Assembly (NCBI GenBank): GCA_030595765.1
Contig: JAUVCJ010000062.1
Coordinates: 1 to 10,485, forward strand
DNA length: 10,485 bases
Direction: 5' to 3'
Source: Thermoplasmatota archaeon
GTDB taxonomy: Archaea > Thermoplasmatota > Thermoplasmata > GCA-020350865 > JAUVCJ01
Shown here: in pieces, positions 1 to 6,454 of the stretch
Numbering within the stretch: position 1 is the first letter of the stretch
Layout: each line of letters starts with the position of its first letter
The notes under the pieces: model-generated
What the model was told of the DNA's origin: nothing
Databases searched by the model: none
What the model saw: only the letters and a program-made list of their open reading frames with translations
Position numbers and translations under genes: made by a program

Positions 1-2
1 GG

Positions 3-335
3 GTCAAGGAAAATTTCAAGCTTGAACTCTCTAGGTCAGAGTTGGAGCCGTTAGGCCTAAGGGTTGAGTCCACTGGGTATGCGTTCCACATCATGGAGAA
101 AAAAGCATCCAAGTTCAACGGGGTCAAGCGCGCCTGCGAGTTGGCTGGCATTGACATCTCCCGGGTTGTGGCCTTTGGAGATTCAGGTAATGATATCGAT
201 ATGCTTGCGGGTTGTGGAATGGGGATTGCAGTGGCCAATGCGATCCAAGATGCAAAAAAGGCTGCTGACTATGTCTGCAATAACGAGAATGGCTCAGGTA
301 TTCGAGAAGGCCTTGAAGAGGCCGGAATTCTATGA
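3..335 (+). CDS. HAD-superfamily phosphatase, archaeal phosphoglycolate phosphatase type (C-terminal part)
   Basis: The reading frame is open from the left edge and ends at TGA 333-335, so only the last 110 residues are present and the start lies outside the window. The fragment keeps the C-terminal HAD motifs: a Lys-rich motif III (EKKASKFNGVK, with the catalytic-type Lys in the KxNGVK segment) and motif IV, GDSGNDIDML, whose Asp residues bind Mg2+. The following GxGIAVANA segment and the ADYV stretch are typical of the Cof/SPP-like group that includes archaeal phosphoglycolate phosphatase. Such enzymes hydrolyse phosphoglycolate or other small phosphomonoesters in the cytoplasm. The cap domain, which sets substrate choice, is off-window, so the substrate is not settled. 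The last codons lie in the first unit of the 22-bp repeat, and the stop overlaps an ATG (ATGA 332-335). A TTG at 42 is not needed as a start because homology-like sequence continues upstream. Confidence 0.85.
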   Translation, partial: VKENFKLELSRSELEPLGLRVESTGYAFHIMEKKASKFNGVKRACELAGIDISRVVAFGDSGNDIDMLAGCGMGIAVANAIQDAKKAADYVCNNENGSGIREGLEEAGIL

Positions 336-416
336 ATGCTAGGGAGAAGGTATATGAGTGCTAGGAAGAAGGCCTATGAGTGTCTGGGAGAAGGTCTATG
401 AACAGCATGGAGAAGG
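329..416 (+). repeat. Four tandem 22-bp units, each with ATGA plus an SD-like GGAGAAGG
   Basis: Units lie at 329-350, 351-372, 373-394 and 395-416. They fit a pattern close to TCTATGAGTGCT followed by AGGGAGAAGG, with a few substitutions per copy. Each unit holds an ATG near its start (332, 354, 376, 398) and a purine-rich SD-like run at its end, so each SD sits a few bases before the next unit's ATG. Because 22 is not a multiple of 3, successive ATGs fall in different frames. The ATGs at 332, 354 and 376 open frames of 10, 15 and 32 codons, ending at 362-364, 399-401 and 472-474. Only the ATG at 398 opens the 81-codon gene. Confidence 0.85.
387..394 (+). promoter_or_regulatory. Shine-Dalgarno for the 81-aa gene
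   Basis: GGAGAAGG lies directly before TCT and the ATG at 398; the GGAG core is seven bases from the start. It is the third of four near-identical SD-like runs in the tandem repeat and the one correctly placed for the long frame. Confidence 0.55.
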
Positions 417-643
417 GATTCAAAACTCTGGCCAGCCAAATGCTTCTTATCAAGCAAAAAAAATTAGACCTTGAACAGAGAGCAGTTGCACTTAGACAAA
501 AGGGAATTGATGTTCAACTACCCAGCCTCACCCTTGCCCCTGATAGTATTTCTGAATCCGAGTCCTTGTATGCAATGCTTGAGCAGGCCCATTCAAGGCT
601 AGATGAGGCATCTTGCCGATTGTATGAGCTGGAACATGAATAG
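398..643 (+). CDS. Small helical hypothetical protein (81 aa)
   Basis: I do not recognise this protein. It is 81 residues, hydrophilic and mostly predicted helical. A heptad-like segment runs roughly over residues 3-34 (ends in LRQKG), then a Pro/Ser-rich hinge around residues 40-53 (QLPSLTLAPDSISES), then a second helix over residues 55-80 (ends in YELEHE). This suggests a short helical-hairpin or coiled-coil protein, possibly a subunit that binds a partner. The ATG at 398 is chosen because GGAGAAGG ends four bases before it (387-394) and its ATGA overlaps the stop of a preceding mini-frame. A GTG at 380 and an ATG at 407 are in frame but have poorer sites. It follows the phosphatase on the same strand and is probably cotranscribed with it. 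It converges on the next gene across 71 bases. Confidence 0.6.
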   Translation: MNSMEKGFKTLASQMLLIKQKKLDLEQRAVALRQKGIDVQLPSLTLAPDSISESESLYAMLEQAHSRLDEASCRLYELEHE

Positions 644-714
644 TAAAATATGATCTGTGTCGGGTTGAGAACTAGCTCTATCCCATCACTTGGTAACTGC
701 ATTGTCTACTCAGT

Positions 715-1383
715 CTAATCACTTGCTGGCTGTTCCTGGCCATCGGTGGTTGGTTGCGCTAGCATTAGTTCATACTGATAAACTATATCGATCTGGTACC
801 TGAAGCCAAAGTCCTTGTAAACGTAGGGTGTAGGTCTTTGACCTACAACAGGTTCAGGTCCATAGTAAAAGGGCTTGCCGCCATAGCAGCCACAGGATAT
901 ATGGATCTCCCATTCTTTGTCAAGGTAGGTAGTTTGTCCAACTGGAGCATAGGGGTCCTGGCGGGGGTAGAAATTGATGAAGCCCTCGAAGGGAGTGAGT
1001 GCATCGGCCATTCCCTCCTCGACCTTGCTGTAATTGTCACTAAATGCCCAGATCCGTATGTTGTCAGGGTCGGAGCCATCATCAGTGTCAGCATGCTCCT
1101 GGTCGAAGTCCAGAACATTGAAACTGATCTTCAATCCTATGATCGTATTACTGGGCAATGGAACCTTGATCACTGTATCTGCCATATACATATGGGACTC
1201 TGTCGCGTTGGACTCGCCACTAGTATCAGCCCACCCACAACCTCCTTCAACAACGAATGGTAAGGTGATGATCTCTGGTTTTGGAATCGGATCCTTGAAC
1301 TCAGTGGAAAAGCCTGAGCTACCTATGGACGTCATCATGAGAAGGACGACTAAAATGTTAGCTACCAAGTATTTTCGTTCCAT
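715..1383 (-). CDS. Exported or membrane-anchored protein of unknown function (222 aa)
   Basis: The N-terminus looks like a signal peptide or membrane anchor: MERK, then a hydrophobic run at about residues 5-20 (LVANILVVLLMM), then a small-residue stretch (TSIGSSG) that could be a cleavage site near residue 24. There is no lipobox Cys. The rest is predicted beta-rich and extracytoplasmic, with an acidic DTDDGSDPDNIRIW segment that resembles Asp-rich or calcium-binding loops of secreted sandwich domains, and a Tyr/Pro/Gly-rich C-terminal half. There are three cysteines (49, 164, 166), the last two in a CGC pair. No known family was recognised. The stop is TAG at 715-717. The start is ATG at 1381-1383 with no good SD, though a TATA-like element lies about 50 bases upstream. 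It lies 89 bases downstream of the MFS gene on the same strand. Confidence 0.7.
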   Translation of the reverse strand: MERKYLVANILVVLLMMTSIGSSGFSTEFKDPIPKPEIITLPFVVEGGCGWADTSGESNATESHMYMADTVIKVPLPSNTIIGLKISFNVLDFDQEHADTDDGSDPDNIRIWAFSDNYSKVEEGMADALTPFEGFINFYPRQDPYAPVGQTTYLDKEWEIHISCGCYGGKPFYYGPEPVVGQRPTPYVYKDFGFRYQIDIVYQYELMLAQPTTDGQEQPASD

Positions 1384-1433
1384 GCTACCAAATCTCTTTA
1401 TGTTTAAGGTTACTAAAAAGTTTTTGGTCTGGG

Positions 1434-1440
1434 TATTTAG
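1434..1440 (-). promoter_or_regulatory. Candidate TATA box of the exported-protein gene
   Basis: On the minus strand this reads CTAAATA, preceded by a purine-rich GAGAGG that could serve as a BRE. It lies about 50 bases before the ATG at 1383, so transcription would begin near 1408-1412 and leave a leader of about 26 bases. The leader has no clear SD. Confidence 0.35.
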
Positions 1441-1452
1441 CCTCTCGAACCG

Positions 1453-1477
1453 ACTGACCTGTTATATTCGGGTCAGT
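1453..1477 (-). other. Inverted repeat spanning the MFS stop codon
   Basis: ACTGACC at 1453-1459 and GGTCAGT at 1471-1477 are perfect 7-base arms round an 11-base AT-rich loop. The right arm contains the MFS stop codon. It could be a transcription end signal, although the nearest T-run on the minus strand is about 30 bases further on. It could instead be an operator before the downstream gene. Confidence 0.35.
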
Positions 1478-2606
1478 GCACCTTCTCTGGGTTTGAGTGC
1501 CATTTCCGCATGGCCAACACTCTGTATATCACTATGCTGGCAAAGCTCATTCCTGCCGCAATTAGAATGCAGACCACGATCTCCTTGTATAGCATCTCAT
1601 CCATCAGGGACAGCACAAGCGCAGTTAGCAACGGCCCGATCAGGGCGCAGAGGCTTATTAGAGACTGGAACAATCCTGTAACCGTGGCTTTTTCTGGATT
1701 TGTCTCGGTTAATATTCTCAATGCTCCTACATACATAAATGCCCAAGAAAACCCCAGGGGCACCTGAAGAAGCAGGATCCACATATAGCTCGGGGCAAAG
1801 GCGAAGCCAAGGAAAGTTAGGGTGGAAATGACCAATCCCATCTGAAGAGATACATGCCCCTTGATGCGGTCGGTGAGTGTCAGCATGACAAAGAACTGAG
1901 TGGTCATATTGGTGGCTTGAATTATTCCTATGAAGAAAAGGTCAGCTCCAAGAGCCAAAAGAAATAGTGGCCATAGTGTCCAGATCATGAACGCACCCGT
2001 GTGCCTGACCAGGAAAGGCAAATATACGATAAGGTTTCGTCGAATGATATCTCTGGGAAACAGGGGGATGGCTATTGGCTTGAAGCTCTTGCTATCTTTC
2101 AATCCTATTGCCATAATGAATGCCACCACATACATGATGGAAGAAAGGAGGAACGTACCCTGAAGTGTGTAAAACGTTGCTACAGCACCGCCTGCAAGGC
2201 TCCCAAATCCCCAACCCAGGGAGCCAAAGGACGAGAACTTCCCCATCTTCTTTCTTGCATCTGCTATCAGTGCTATCAAGGATGCCGTGAATATCCCTGA
2301 CGTGAAGCCTAAGAGGATCCTTGTAAGCGCCATCGTTACAAAATCGTACATGAACAGGTGAAGTAGGAAGGCTATGGTGCTTGTTGCCAGACCTAAGTAG
2401 ATAAGCAACGAACGACCATACATGTCCGAGCGCCTTCCGAATGTGTAGTTTGAGATCAGGGCTGCAAGAGCATTCATTGCCGTGATGAACCCAATAGCCT
2501 CTCCTGAAAGGTTGAGCTGTTCCTTTGCAAAAACCACCACGAACGTCCAGGTAGCCATGTTGCCACCCATTTGCAGAAATTGAATGCCGTGGATTCTCAC
2601 TGGCAC
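1473..2606 (-). CDS. Major facilitator superfamily transporter (377 aa)
   Basis: This is an integral membrane secondary transporter with twelve hydrophobic segments arranged 6+6. A basic central loop (DSKSFKPIAIPLFPRDIIRR) after segment 6 marks the junction between the halves. The loop between segments 2 and 3 carries MFS motif A, GRRSDMYGR, at residues 57-65, with the expected G-x3-D-x2-GR spacing. The substrate cannot be read from the sequence; drug or metabolite efflux and sugar or organic-anion transport are all open. The start is GTG at 2604-2606. A TAA lies in frame four codons upstream, so this is the longest frame, and later ATGs (residues 13 and 17) would cut into the first membrane helix. 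No SD precedes the GTG, so the message may be leaderless or short-leadered. It is divergent from the ribosomal operon across 103 bases. Confidence 0.85.
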   Translation of the reverse strand: MPVRIHGIQFLQMGGNMATWTFVVVFAKEQLNLSGEAIGFITAMNALAALISNYTFGRRSDMYGRSLLIYLGLATSTIAFLLHLFMYDFVTMALTRILLGFTSGIFTASLIALIADARKKMGKFSSFGSLGWGFGSLAGGAVATFYTLQGTFLLSSIMYVVAFIMAIGLKDSKSFKPIAIPLFPRDIIRRNLIVYLPFLVRHTGAFMIWTLWPLFLLALGADLFFIGIIQATNMTTQFFVMLTLTDRIKGHVSLQMGLVISTLTFLGFAFAPSYMWILLLQVPLGFSWAFMYVGALRILTETNPEKATVTGLFQSLISLCALIGPLLTALVLSLMDEMLYKEIVVCILIAAGMSFASIVIYRVLAMRKWHSNPEKVH

Positions 2607-2650
2607 AGTGTAATGTTAGAGAGCCAGATAAAGCTTGAGGTAGGCAAGGT

Positions 2651-2660
2651 TTTATATAAG
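2651..2660 (+). promoter_or_regulatory. TATA box of the rpsL operon, possibly bidirectional
   Basis: TTTATATAAG lies in the 103-base gap between the divergent MFS and rpsL genes. On the plus strand it follows a purine-rich GCAAGG and would start transcription near 2684, about 25 bases before rpsL. Its core TTATATAA is a palindrome, so the same box could also direct transcription leftward to the MFS gene, starting near 2627. Confidence 0.55.
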
Positions 2661-2709
2661 CATTATAGTTACCCTCATATTCGCAATCAGCCCTTGGATT
2701 GGTGCTATC

Positions 2710-3138
2710 ATGGCTCGTGGATTGAACACTGCTAAAAAGCTTGCAAAGGACCGCAAGAAATTCCGGTGGAACGACCGGTATTTTAAGAAGCGGGCGCTAA
2801 AGCTAAAGGAAAAATCGGACCCGCTGGGAGGCTCTGCCCAGGCTCGTGGGATCGTACTGGAGAAGGTTGGGATCGAGGCTAAGCAGCCCAATTCAGCCAT
2901 CAGGAAGTGCGTAAAGGTCCAACTAATAAAGAATGGTCGCCAGATAACTGCTTTTGCAGTAGGTGATGGCGCTATCAACTACATTGATGAGCACGATGAA
3001 GTGATGGTGGAGGGCATTGGAGGAAGAATGGGCCGTTCATATGGCGATCTTCCTGGAGTGCGATTCAAGGTTATCAAGGTCAACAACATCTCCCTCAAAG
3101 AGCTGGTGATGAAGAGGAAGGAGAAGCCTGTCCGTTAA
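2710..3138 (+). CDS. rpsL: 30S ribosomal protein uS12
   Basis: The 142-residue protein matches the usual archaeal uS12 length. It carries the diagnostic decoding-loop sequence KQPNSAIRKC (residues 58-67) and the C-terminal GRSYGDLPGVRFKV loop. The N-terminal FRWNDRYFKKRALKLK segment is the archaeal/eukaryal form. uS12 sits at the interface side of the small subunit and helps set decoding accuracy and tRNA translocation. The ATG at 2710 is preceded by GGTG at 2701-2704, five bases upstream and matching the 16S anti-SD. It is the first gene of rpsL-rpsG-fusA. The upstream neighbours often seen in archaea (RNA polymerase subunits, eL30, nusA) are absent here; a divergent transporter takes their place. 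Nothing in the protein looks damaged. Confidence 0.97.
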   Translation: MARGLNTAKKLAKDRKKFRWNDRYFKKRALKLKEKSDPLGGSAQARGIVLEKVGIEAKQPNSAIRKCVKVQLIKNGRQITAFAVGDGAINYIDEHDEVMVEGIGGRMGRSYGDLPGVRFKVIKVNNISLKELVMKRKEKPVR

Positions 3139-3141
3139 TTA

Positions 3142-3147
3142 GGGTGA
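3142..3147 (+). promoter_or_regulatory. Shine-Dalgarno that fixes the rpsG start
   Basis: GGGTGA (part of AGGGTGATT) matches the 16S 3' end and lies five bases before the ATG at 3153. It overlaps the alternative in-frame GTG at 3144, which makes the ATG the better start. Confidence 0.65.
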
Positions 3148-3152
3148 TTTCT

Positions 3153-4169
3153 ATGGTCGATGAGAAGGAAAACCAGCCCCAGAAGGAAGAACAGAAGGAG
3201 GAGCCAGTAGTGTCAACCACTGAAGCGACTCCGGTAGCAAAACCAAAGGCTAAGCCAAAGGCAGAAGCTCCAAAGAAGGATGCCAAGCCAGCAGCTGAGC
3301 CCAAAGCAGAAGCTCCAAAGAAGGATGCCAAGCCTGCAGCCAAGCCCAAGGCAGAAGCTCCAAAGAAGGATGCCAAGCCTGCAGCCAAGCCCAAGGCAGA
3401 AGCTCCAAAGAAGGATGCCAAGCCTGCAGCCAAGCCCAAGGCCGATGCAAAGCCAAAGGCTGAGCCAAAAGCTGAATCAAAGAAGGCTACAAAGACTAAG
3501 GACGATTCTGCTTCACCAGATGCTACTTCAGCACCTGAGGCCGCTGTGGGGCATGAGGTGGAAGCGGCTCAGAAGAAGAAGATGAGCGCTGCTGATAAGA
3601 TTCTTGCCAAGCATCCCTTATTTGGGAAATGGGATCTAAGCGAAGTAAAGGTCGAGGATCCAGGACTAGTAAGATACATCAATCTTGACCCATTGCTGGT
3701 ACCCCATACCGGTGCCAAACACACCTCAAGGGCATTTGGCAAGACAAGAATGAACATTGTCGAGCGTCTTATAAACAATCTTATGAGGACCGAGCACACC
3801 ACTGGAAAGAAGATAAAGACCTACAAGTGTGTGCAGGAAGCCTTTGAGATAATCAACAAGAGAGCCAAAGAGAATCCAGTCCAGGTGCTGGTCAAGGCCT
3901 TAGAGAACTCCTCACCAAAGGAGGAGATAACCCGCCTCAGGTTCGGAGGGATATCTGTACCCAAGGCCGTCGATACATCCGCATCAAGGAAGCTGGATAT
4001 TGCACTACGCAACATCTGCGTAGGCATAACCAAGTCTTCCCACAAGAACCGCAAATCTCTGTCCATGTGCGTTGCAAACGAGCTTTTGCTCGCTTCCAGA
4101 GGCGATATGGACAGCTATGCAGTTTCAAAGAAAGAAGAACTGGAAAGAGTTGCCCAGTCGGCACGCTAA
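3153..4169 (+). CDS. rpsG: 30S ribosomal protein uS7 with a long Lys/Ala/Pro repeat N-terminal extension
   Basis: The 338-residue protein is far longer than usual archaeal uS7 (about 190-215 aa). Residues from about 144 onward form a normal core: HPLFGKWDLSEV, RYINLDPLLVPHTG, MNIVERLINNLMRTE, GKKIKTY, AFEIINKRAKENPVQVL, LDIALRNI, and the C-terminal YAVSKKEELERVA. uS7 nucleates assembly of the small-subunit head and contacts E-site tRNA. Residues 1-143 are low-complexity and presumably disordered: an acidic Gln/Glu/Lys start, then four 15-residue repeats at 37-51, 52-66, 67-81 and 82-96 (AEAPKKDAKPAAKPK type), then Lys/Ala/Asp/Ser-rich spacer. An internal ATG at 3582 (residue 144) would give a canonical 195-residue protein but has no good SD. 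The ATG at 3153 is chosen over GTG 3144 because of the SD. It begins 14 bases after rpsL. Confidence 0.95.
   Translation: MVDEKENQPQKEEQKEEPVVSTTEATPVAKPKAKPKAEAPKKDAKPAAEPKAEAPKKDAKPAAKPKAEAPKKDAKPAAKPKAEAPKKDAKPAAKPKADAKPKAEPKAESKKATKTKDDSASPDATSAPEAAVGHEVEAAQKKKMSAADKILAKHPLFGKWDLSEVKVEDPGLVRYINLDPLLVPHTGAKHTSRAFGKTRMNIVERLINNLMRTEHTTGKKIKTYKCVQEAFEIINKRAKENPVQVLVKALENSSPKEEITRLRFGGISVPKAVDTSASRKLDIALRNICVGITKSSHKNRKSLSMCVANELLLASRGDMDSYAVSKKEELERVAQSAR
3261..3440 (+). repeat. Four 45-bp tandem repeats inside rpsG
   Basis: Copies lie at 3261-3305, 3306-3350, 3351-3395 and 3396-3440. Copies 2, 3 and 4 are identical base for base. Copy 1 differs at four positions, one of which changes Lys to Glu. 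Because 45 is a multiple of 3, gain or loss of a unit keeps the frame, so the number may vary between strains. A degenerate continuation rich in GCAAAGCC-like codons follows to about 3490. Confidence 0.95.
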
Positions 4170-4206
4170 CCAGGATCTCAATTGACCTATTTCGGAGTCT
4201 GATAGT

Positions 4207-6411
4207 ATGGGACGAAAAGAGGATAATATACGCAAGGCGCAAGCCCTGATGACAAAGGTAGACATGATACGCAACATCGGGATAGCAGCCCACATTGATC
4301 ATGGAAAGACTACGCTTTCTGACAATTTAATAGCAGGCGCGGGAATGATGTCGGAAGACCTGGCAGGAAAGCAGCTTTTGCTGGATTATGATGAGCAGGA
4401 GCAGGCCAGAGGCATTACGATCAATGCAGCCAATGCTTCAATGGTGCACGATTTTAAGGGAGCCGAGTATCTGATTAACCTGATAGACACTCCTGGTCAT
4501 GTGGACTTTGGCGGAGACGTTACAAGAGCCATGAGGGCAGTTGACGGCGCCATCGTTGTGGTCTGTGCTGTTGAGGGCATCATGCCCCAGACAGAGACCG
4601 TTATCAGGCAGGCCATTAAGGAAAAGGTCAAGCCCATCCTGTTCGTGAACAAGGTTGACAGGCTCATAAACGAGTTAAAGGTCACACCTGAGCAGATGCA
4701 AGAGAGATTCATGAAGGTCATTGGCAGGGTCAACGACCTCATCCAGAGGATAGTGCCTGAGGAGTTCAGGGGCGTGTGGGGAGTAAAGGTAGACGATGGG
4801 TCTGTTGCCTTTGGCTCGGCTTATCACAACTGGGCTACATCTGTTCCGTTCATGAAGGAGACTGGCATATCGTTCAAGGAGATATATGACTATTGCGCAA
4901 ATGATAACCAGAAGGAGCTGGCAAAAAGAGCTCCAATCCATCAGGTACTCCTGGATATGACAATTGACCACATGCCAAACCCCATTGAAGCTCAGAAATA
5001 TAGGATACCGCATATCTGGCATGGCGATAAAGAATCAGAAGTGGGAAAGTCCATGGTAAGTTGCTCCAACAAGGGACCTATCGCGATGATGATAACAAAA
5101 ATAATAATGGATCCTCATGCAGGCGAGGTAGCGATCGGCAGGCTGTTCTCAGGCTCTATAATGCGTGGGCAGGAGCTTAGGATCATAGGAATGCCCAATA
5201 AGAACAGGGTTCAGCAACTTTCACTGGCTGTAGGTGGGGATAGGATCGCAGTGGAAAAGCTTGAAGCTGGCAACATCGTTGCTGTAACTGGCCTTAAAGA
5301 TGCAATTGCAGGCTCTACTGCAACCTCAGACCCTGATATGGCTGGCTTTGAGAAAATAGTTCATGTTTCAGACCCGGTTGTTACCAAGGCTGTTGAGGCT
5401 AAGCACACCAGGGATCTTCCAAAACTCGTAGAGGTGCTTCGTTCCATTGCCAAGGCAGACCCGTCCATAGTGATAGAGATCAACCAGGAGACCGGAGAGC
5501 ATTTGATGTCCGGCATGGGTGAGCTTCATCTGGAGATCACAGAGTATCGCATTTCGAAGGAGTATGGGGTGGAAATTAACACCAGCGCTCCTATAGTGGT
5601 ATATCGTGAAGGTGTGGAAAAAGCTAGCCCCAGAACCTTTGAGGGGAAATCACCCAACAAGCATAATCGCTTCTACTTCATCGTCGAACCCCTGGATGAC
5701 TACCTAGTTGATGCAATCAATTCAGGTGAGCTTCAGTCTGAGGGCAAAATAAAGGATCCCAAGCAAGTTGGAAGAGTACTTCAGGATCTTGGCATGTCCA
5801 AAGACATGGCCAAGGGTATAAGGCTGATCCATAACAAGAACATGTTCCTAGACCGGACCAAGGGCATACAGTATCTCTACGAAACAATGGAACTTTGCCT
5901 TCAGGCCTTCAAGGAAGCAATGGACGGATCACCGCTGGCAAGGGAGAAGGCAATGACCATGAAGGTTATGCTTATGGATGCAAAGCTCCACGAGGACTCC
6001 ATCCACCGCGGACCAGCTCAGATCATACCTGCAGTGCGAAACGGCATTTTCGGCGCCATAGCCGAGGCAGGACGCATACTTCTTGAGCCAAGGCAGAAGG
6101 TGTTCATCACCGTGCCTATGGATCAGATGGGCGGAGCTACAAGGGAGATCCAATCCCGCCGTGCTGTAATAGAGGACATGACTCAAGATCGTGACACAAC
6201 TACCATAGTTGCCAAGGCACCAGTTGCCGAGATGTTTGGCTTTGCTTCAGCAATACGCGGAACAACTGGCGGCAGAGCTCTCTGGTCAACCGAGTTCGAT
6301 GGATATGAGAGGGTACCGAGGGAAATTCAGGAGAAGGTCGTAGGCCAGATCAGGACCCGCAAGGGTCTGAAGCCAGAACCTTATCCAGCAAGCTATTTCT
6401 CGTCTACCTAG
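4207..6411 (+). CDS. fusA: Elongation factor 2 (archaeal EF-2)
   Basis: This is the GTPase that drives translocation of tRNA and mRNA on the ribosome. The 734 residues match the family. GTPase motifs are complete: G1 AHIDHGKT (28-35), the switch-I region with RGITI (68-72), G3 DTPGH (94-98) and G4 NKVD (148-151). Domain IV carries the archaeal loop IHRGPAQIIPA, in which His600 is the expected diphthamide site, modified by Dph enzymes not in this window. The C-terminus ends RKGLKPEPYPASYF, as in archaeal homologues. The ATG at 4207 has GGAG at 4194-4197, nine bases upstream. The gene begins 37 bases after rpsG, is probably cotranscribed with it, and is followed by a strong hairpin. The gene for EF-1A, often next in archaea, does not follow. 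Confidence 0.98.
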   Translation: MGRKEDNIRKAQALMTKVDMIRNIGIAAHIDHGKTTLSDNLIAGAGMMSEDLAGKQLLLDYDEQEQARGITINAANASMVHDFKGAEYLINLIDTPGHVDFGGDVTRAMRAVDGAIVVVCAVEGIMPQTETVIRQAIKEKVKPILFVNKVDRLINELKVTPEQMQERFMKVIGRVNDLIQRIVPEEFRGVWGVKVDDGSVAFGSAYHNWATSVPFMKETGISFKEIYDYCANDNQKELAKRAPIHQVLLDMTIDHMPNPIEAQKYRIPHIWHGDKESEVGKSMVSCSNKGPIAMMITKIIMDPHAGEVAIGRLFSGSIMRGQELRIIGMPNKNRVQQLSLAVGGDRIAVEKLEAGNIVAVTGLKDAIAGSTATSDPDMAGFEKIVHVSDPVVTKAVEAKHTRDLPKLVEVLRSIAKADPSIVIEINQETGEHLMSGMGELHLEITEYRISKEYGVEINTSAPIVVYREGVEKASPRTFEGKSPNKHNRFYFIVEPLDDYLVDAINSGELQSEGKIKDPKQVGRVLQDLGMSKDMAKGIRLIHNKNMFLDRTKGIQYLYETMELCLQAFKEAMDGSPLAREKAMTMKVMLMDAKLHEDSIHRGPAQIIPAVRNGIFGAIAEAGRILLEPRQKVFITVPMDQMGGATREIQSRRAVIEDMTQDRDTTTIVAKAPVAEMFGFASAIRGTTGGRALWSTEFDGYERVPREIQEKVVGQIRTRKGLKPEPYPASYFSST

Positions 6412-6454
6412 ATCGAATCGCCAGATTCATATCTCTGAGATGGGTTAAAGACAA

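Noticed and set aside
42..335. TTG at 42 as the start of a short phosphatase
   Set aside because: The frame stays open to the left edge, and the protein needs its N-terminal HAD motif I, which lies off-window, so this is a truncated gene by window position only.
329..416. CRISPR-like array reading of the 22-bp repeats
   Set aside because: The units are head-to-tail with no spacers and no cas genes nearby; they are plain tandem repeats.
838..1263. Plus-strand frame of 141 codons opposite the exported-protein gene
   Set aside because: No SD or recognisable domain. The minus-strand frame has a signal peptide and a domain-like pattern, so this is a shadow.
1034..1681. Plus-strand frame of 215 codons across two minus-strand genes
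   Set aside because: It spans the end of the MFS gene and the start of the next gene, has no domain, and has Ser/Pro/Arg-rich composition typical of antisense reading.
2556..2573. Later ATG codons (residues 13 and 17) as the MFS start
   Set aside because: They would remove part of the first transmembrane helix. The GTG start keeps it whole.
3144..3152. GTG at 3144 as the rpsG start (three extra residues)
   Set aside because: The GTG is part of the GGTGAT SD itself. The ATG at 3153 sits at the right distance from it.
3095..3439. Minus-strand frame of 114 codons with GLAAGLASFFGASAL-type repeats
   Set aside because: It is the antisense reading of the rpsG 45-bp repeats; repeat units divisible by three keep all frames open. 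The sense strand holds the recognisable uS7 core.
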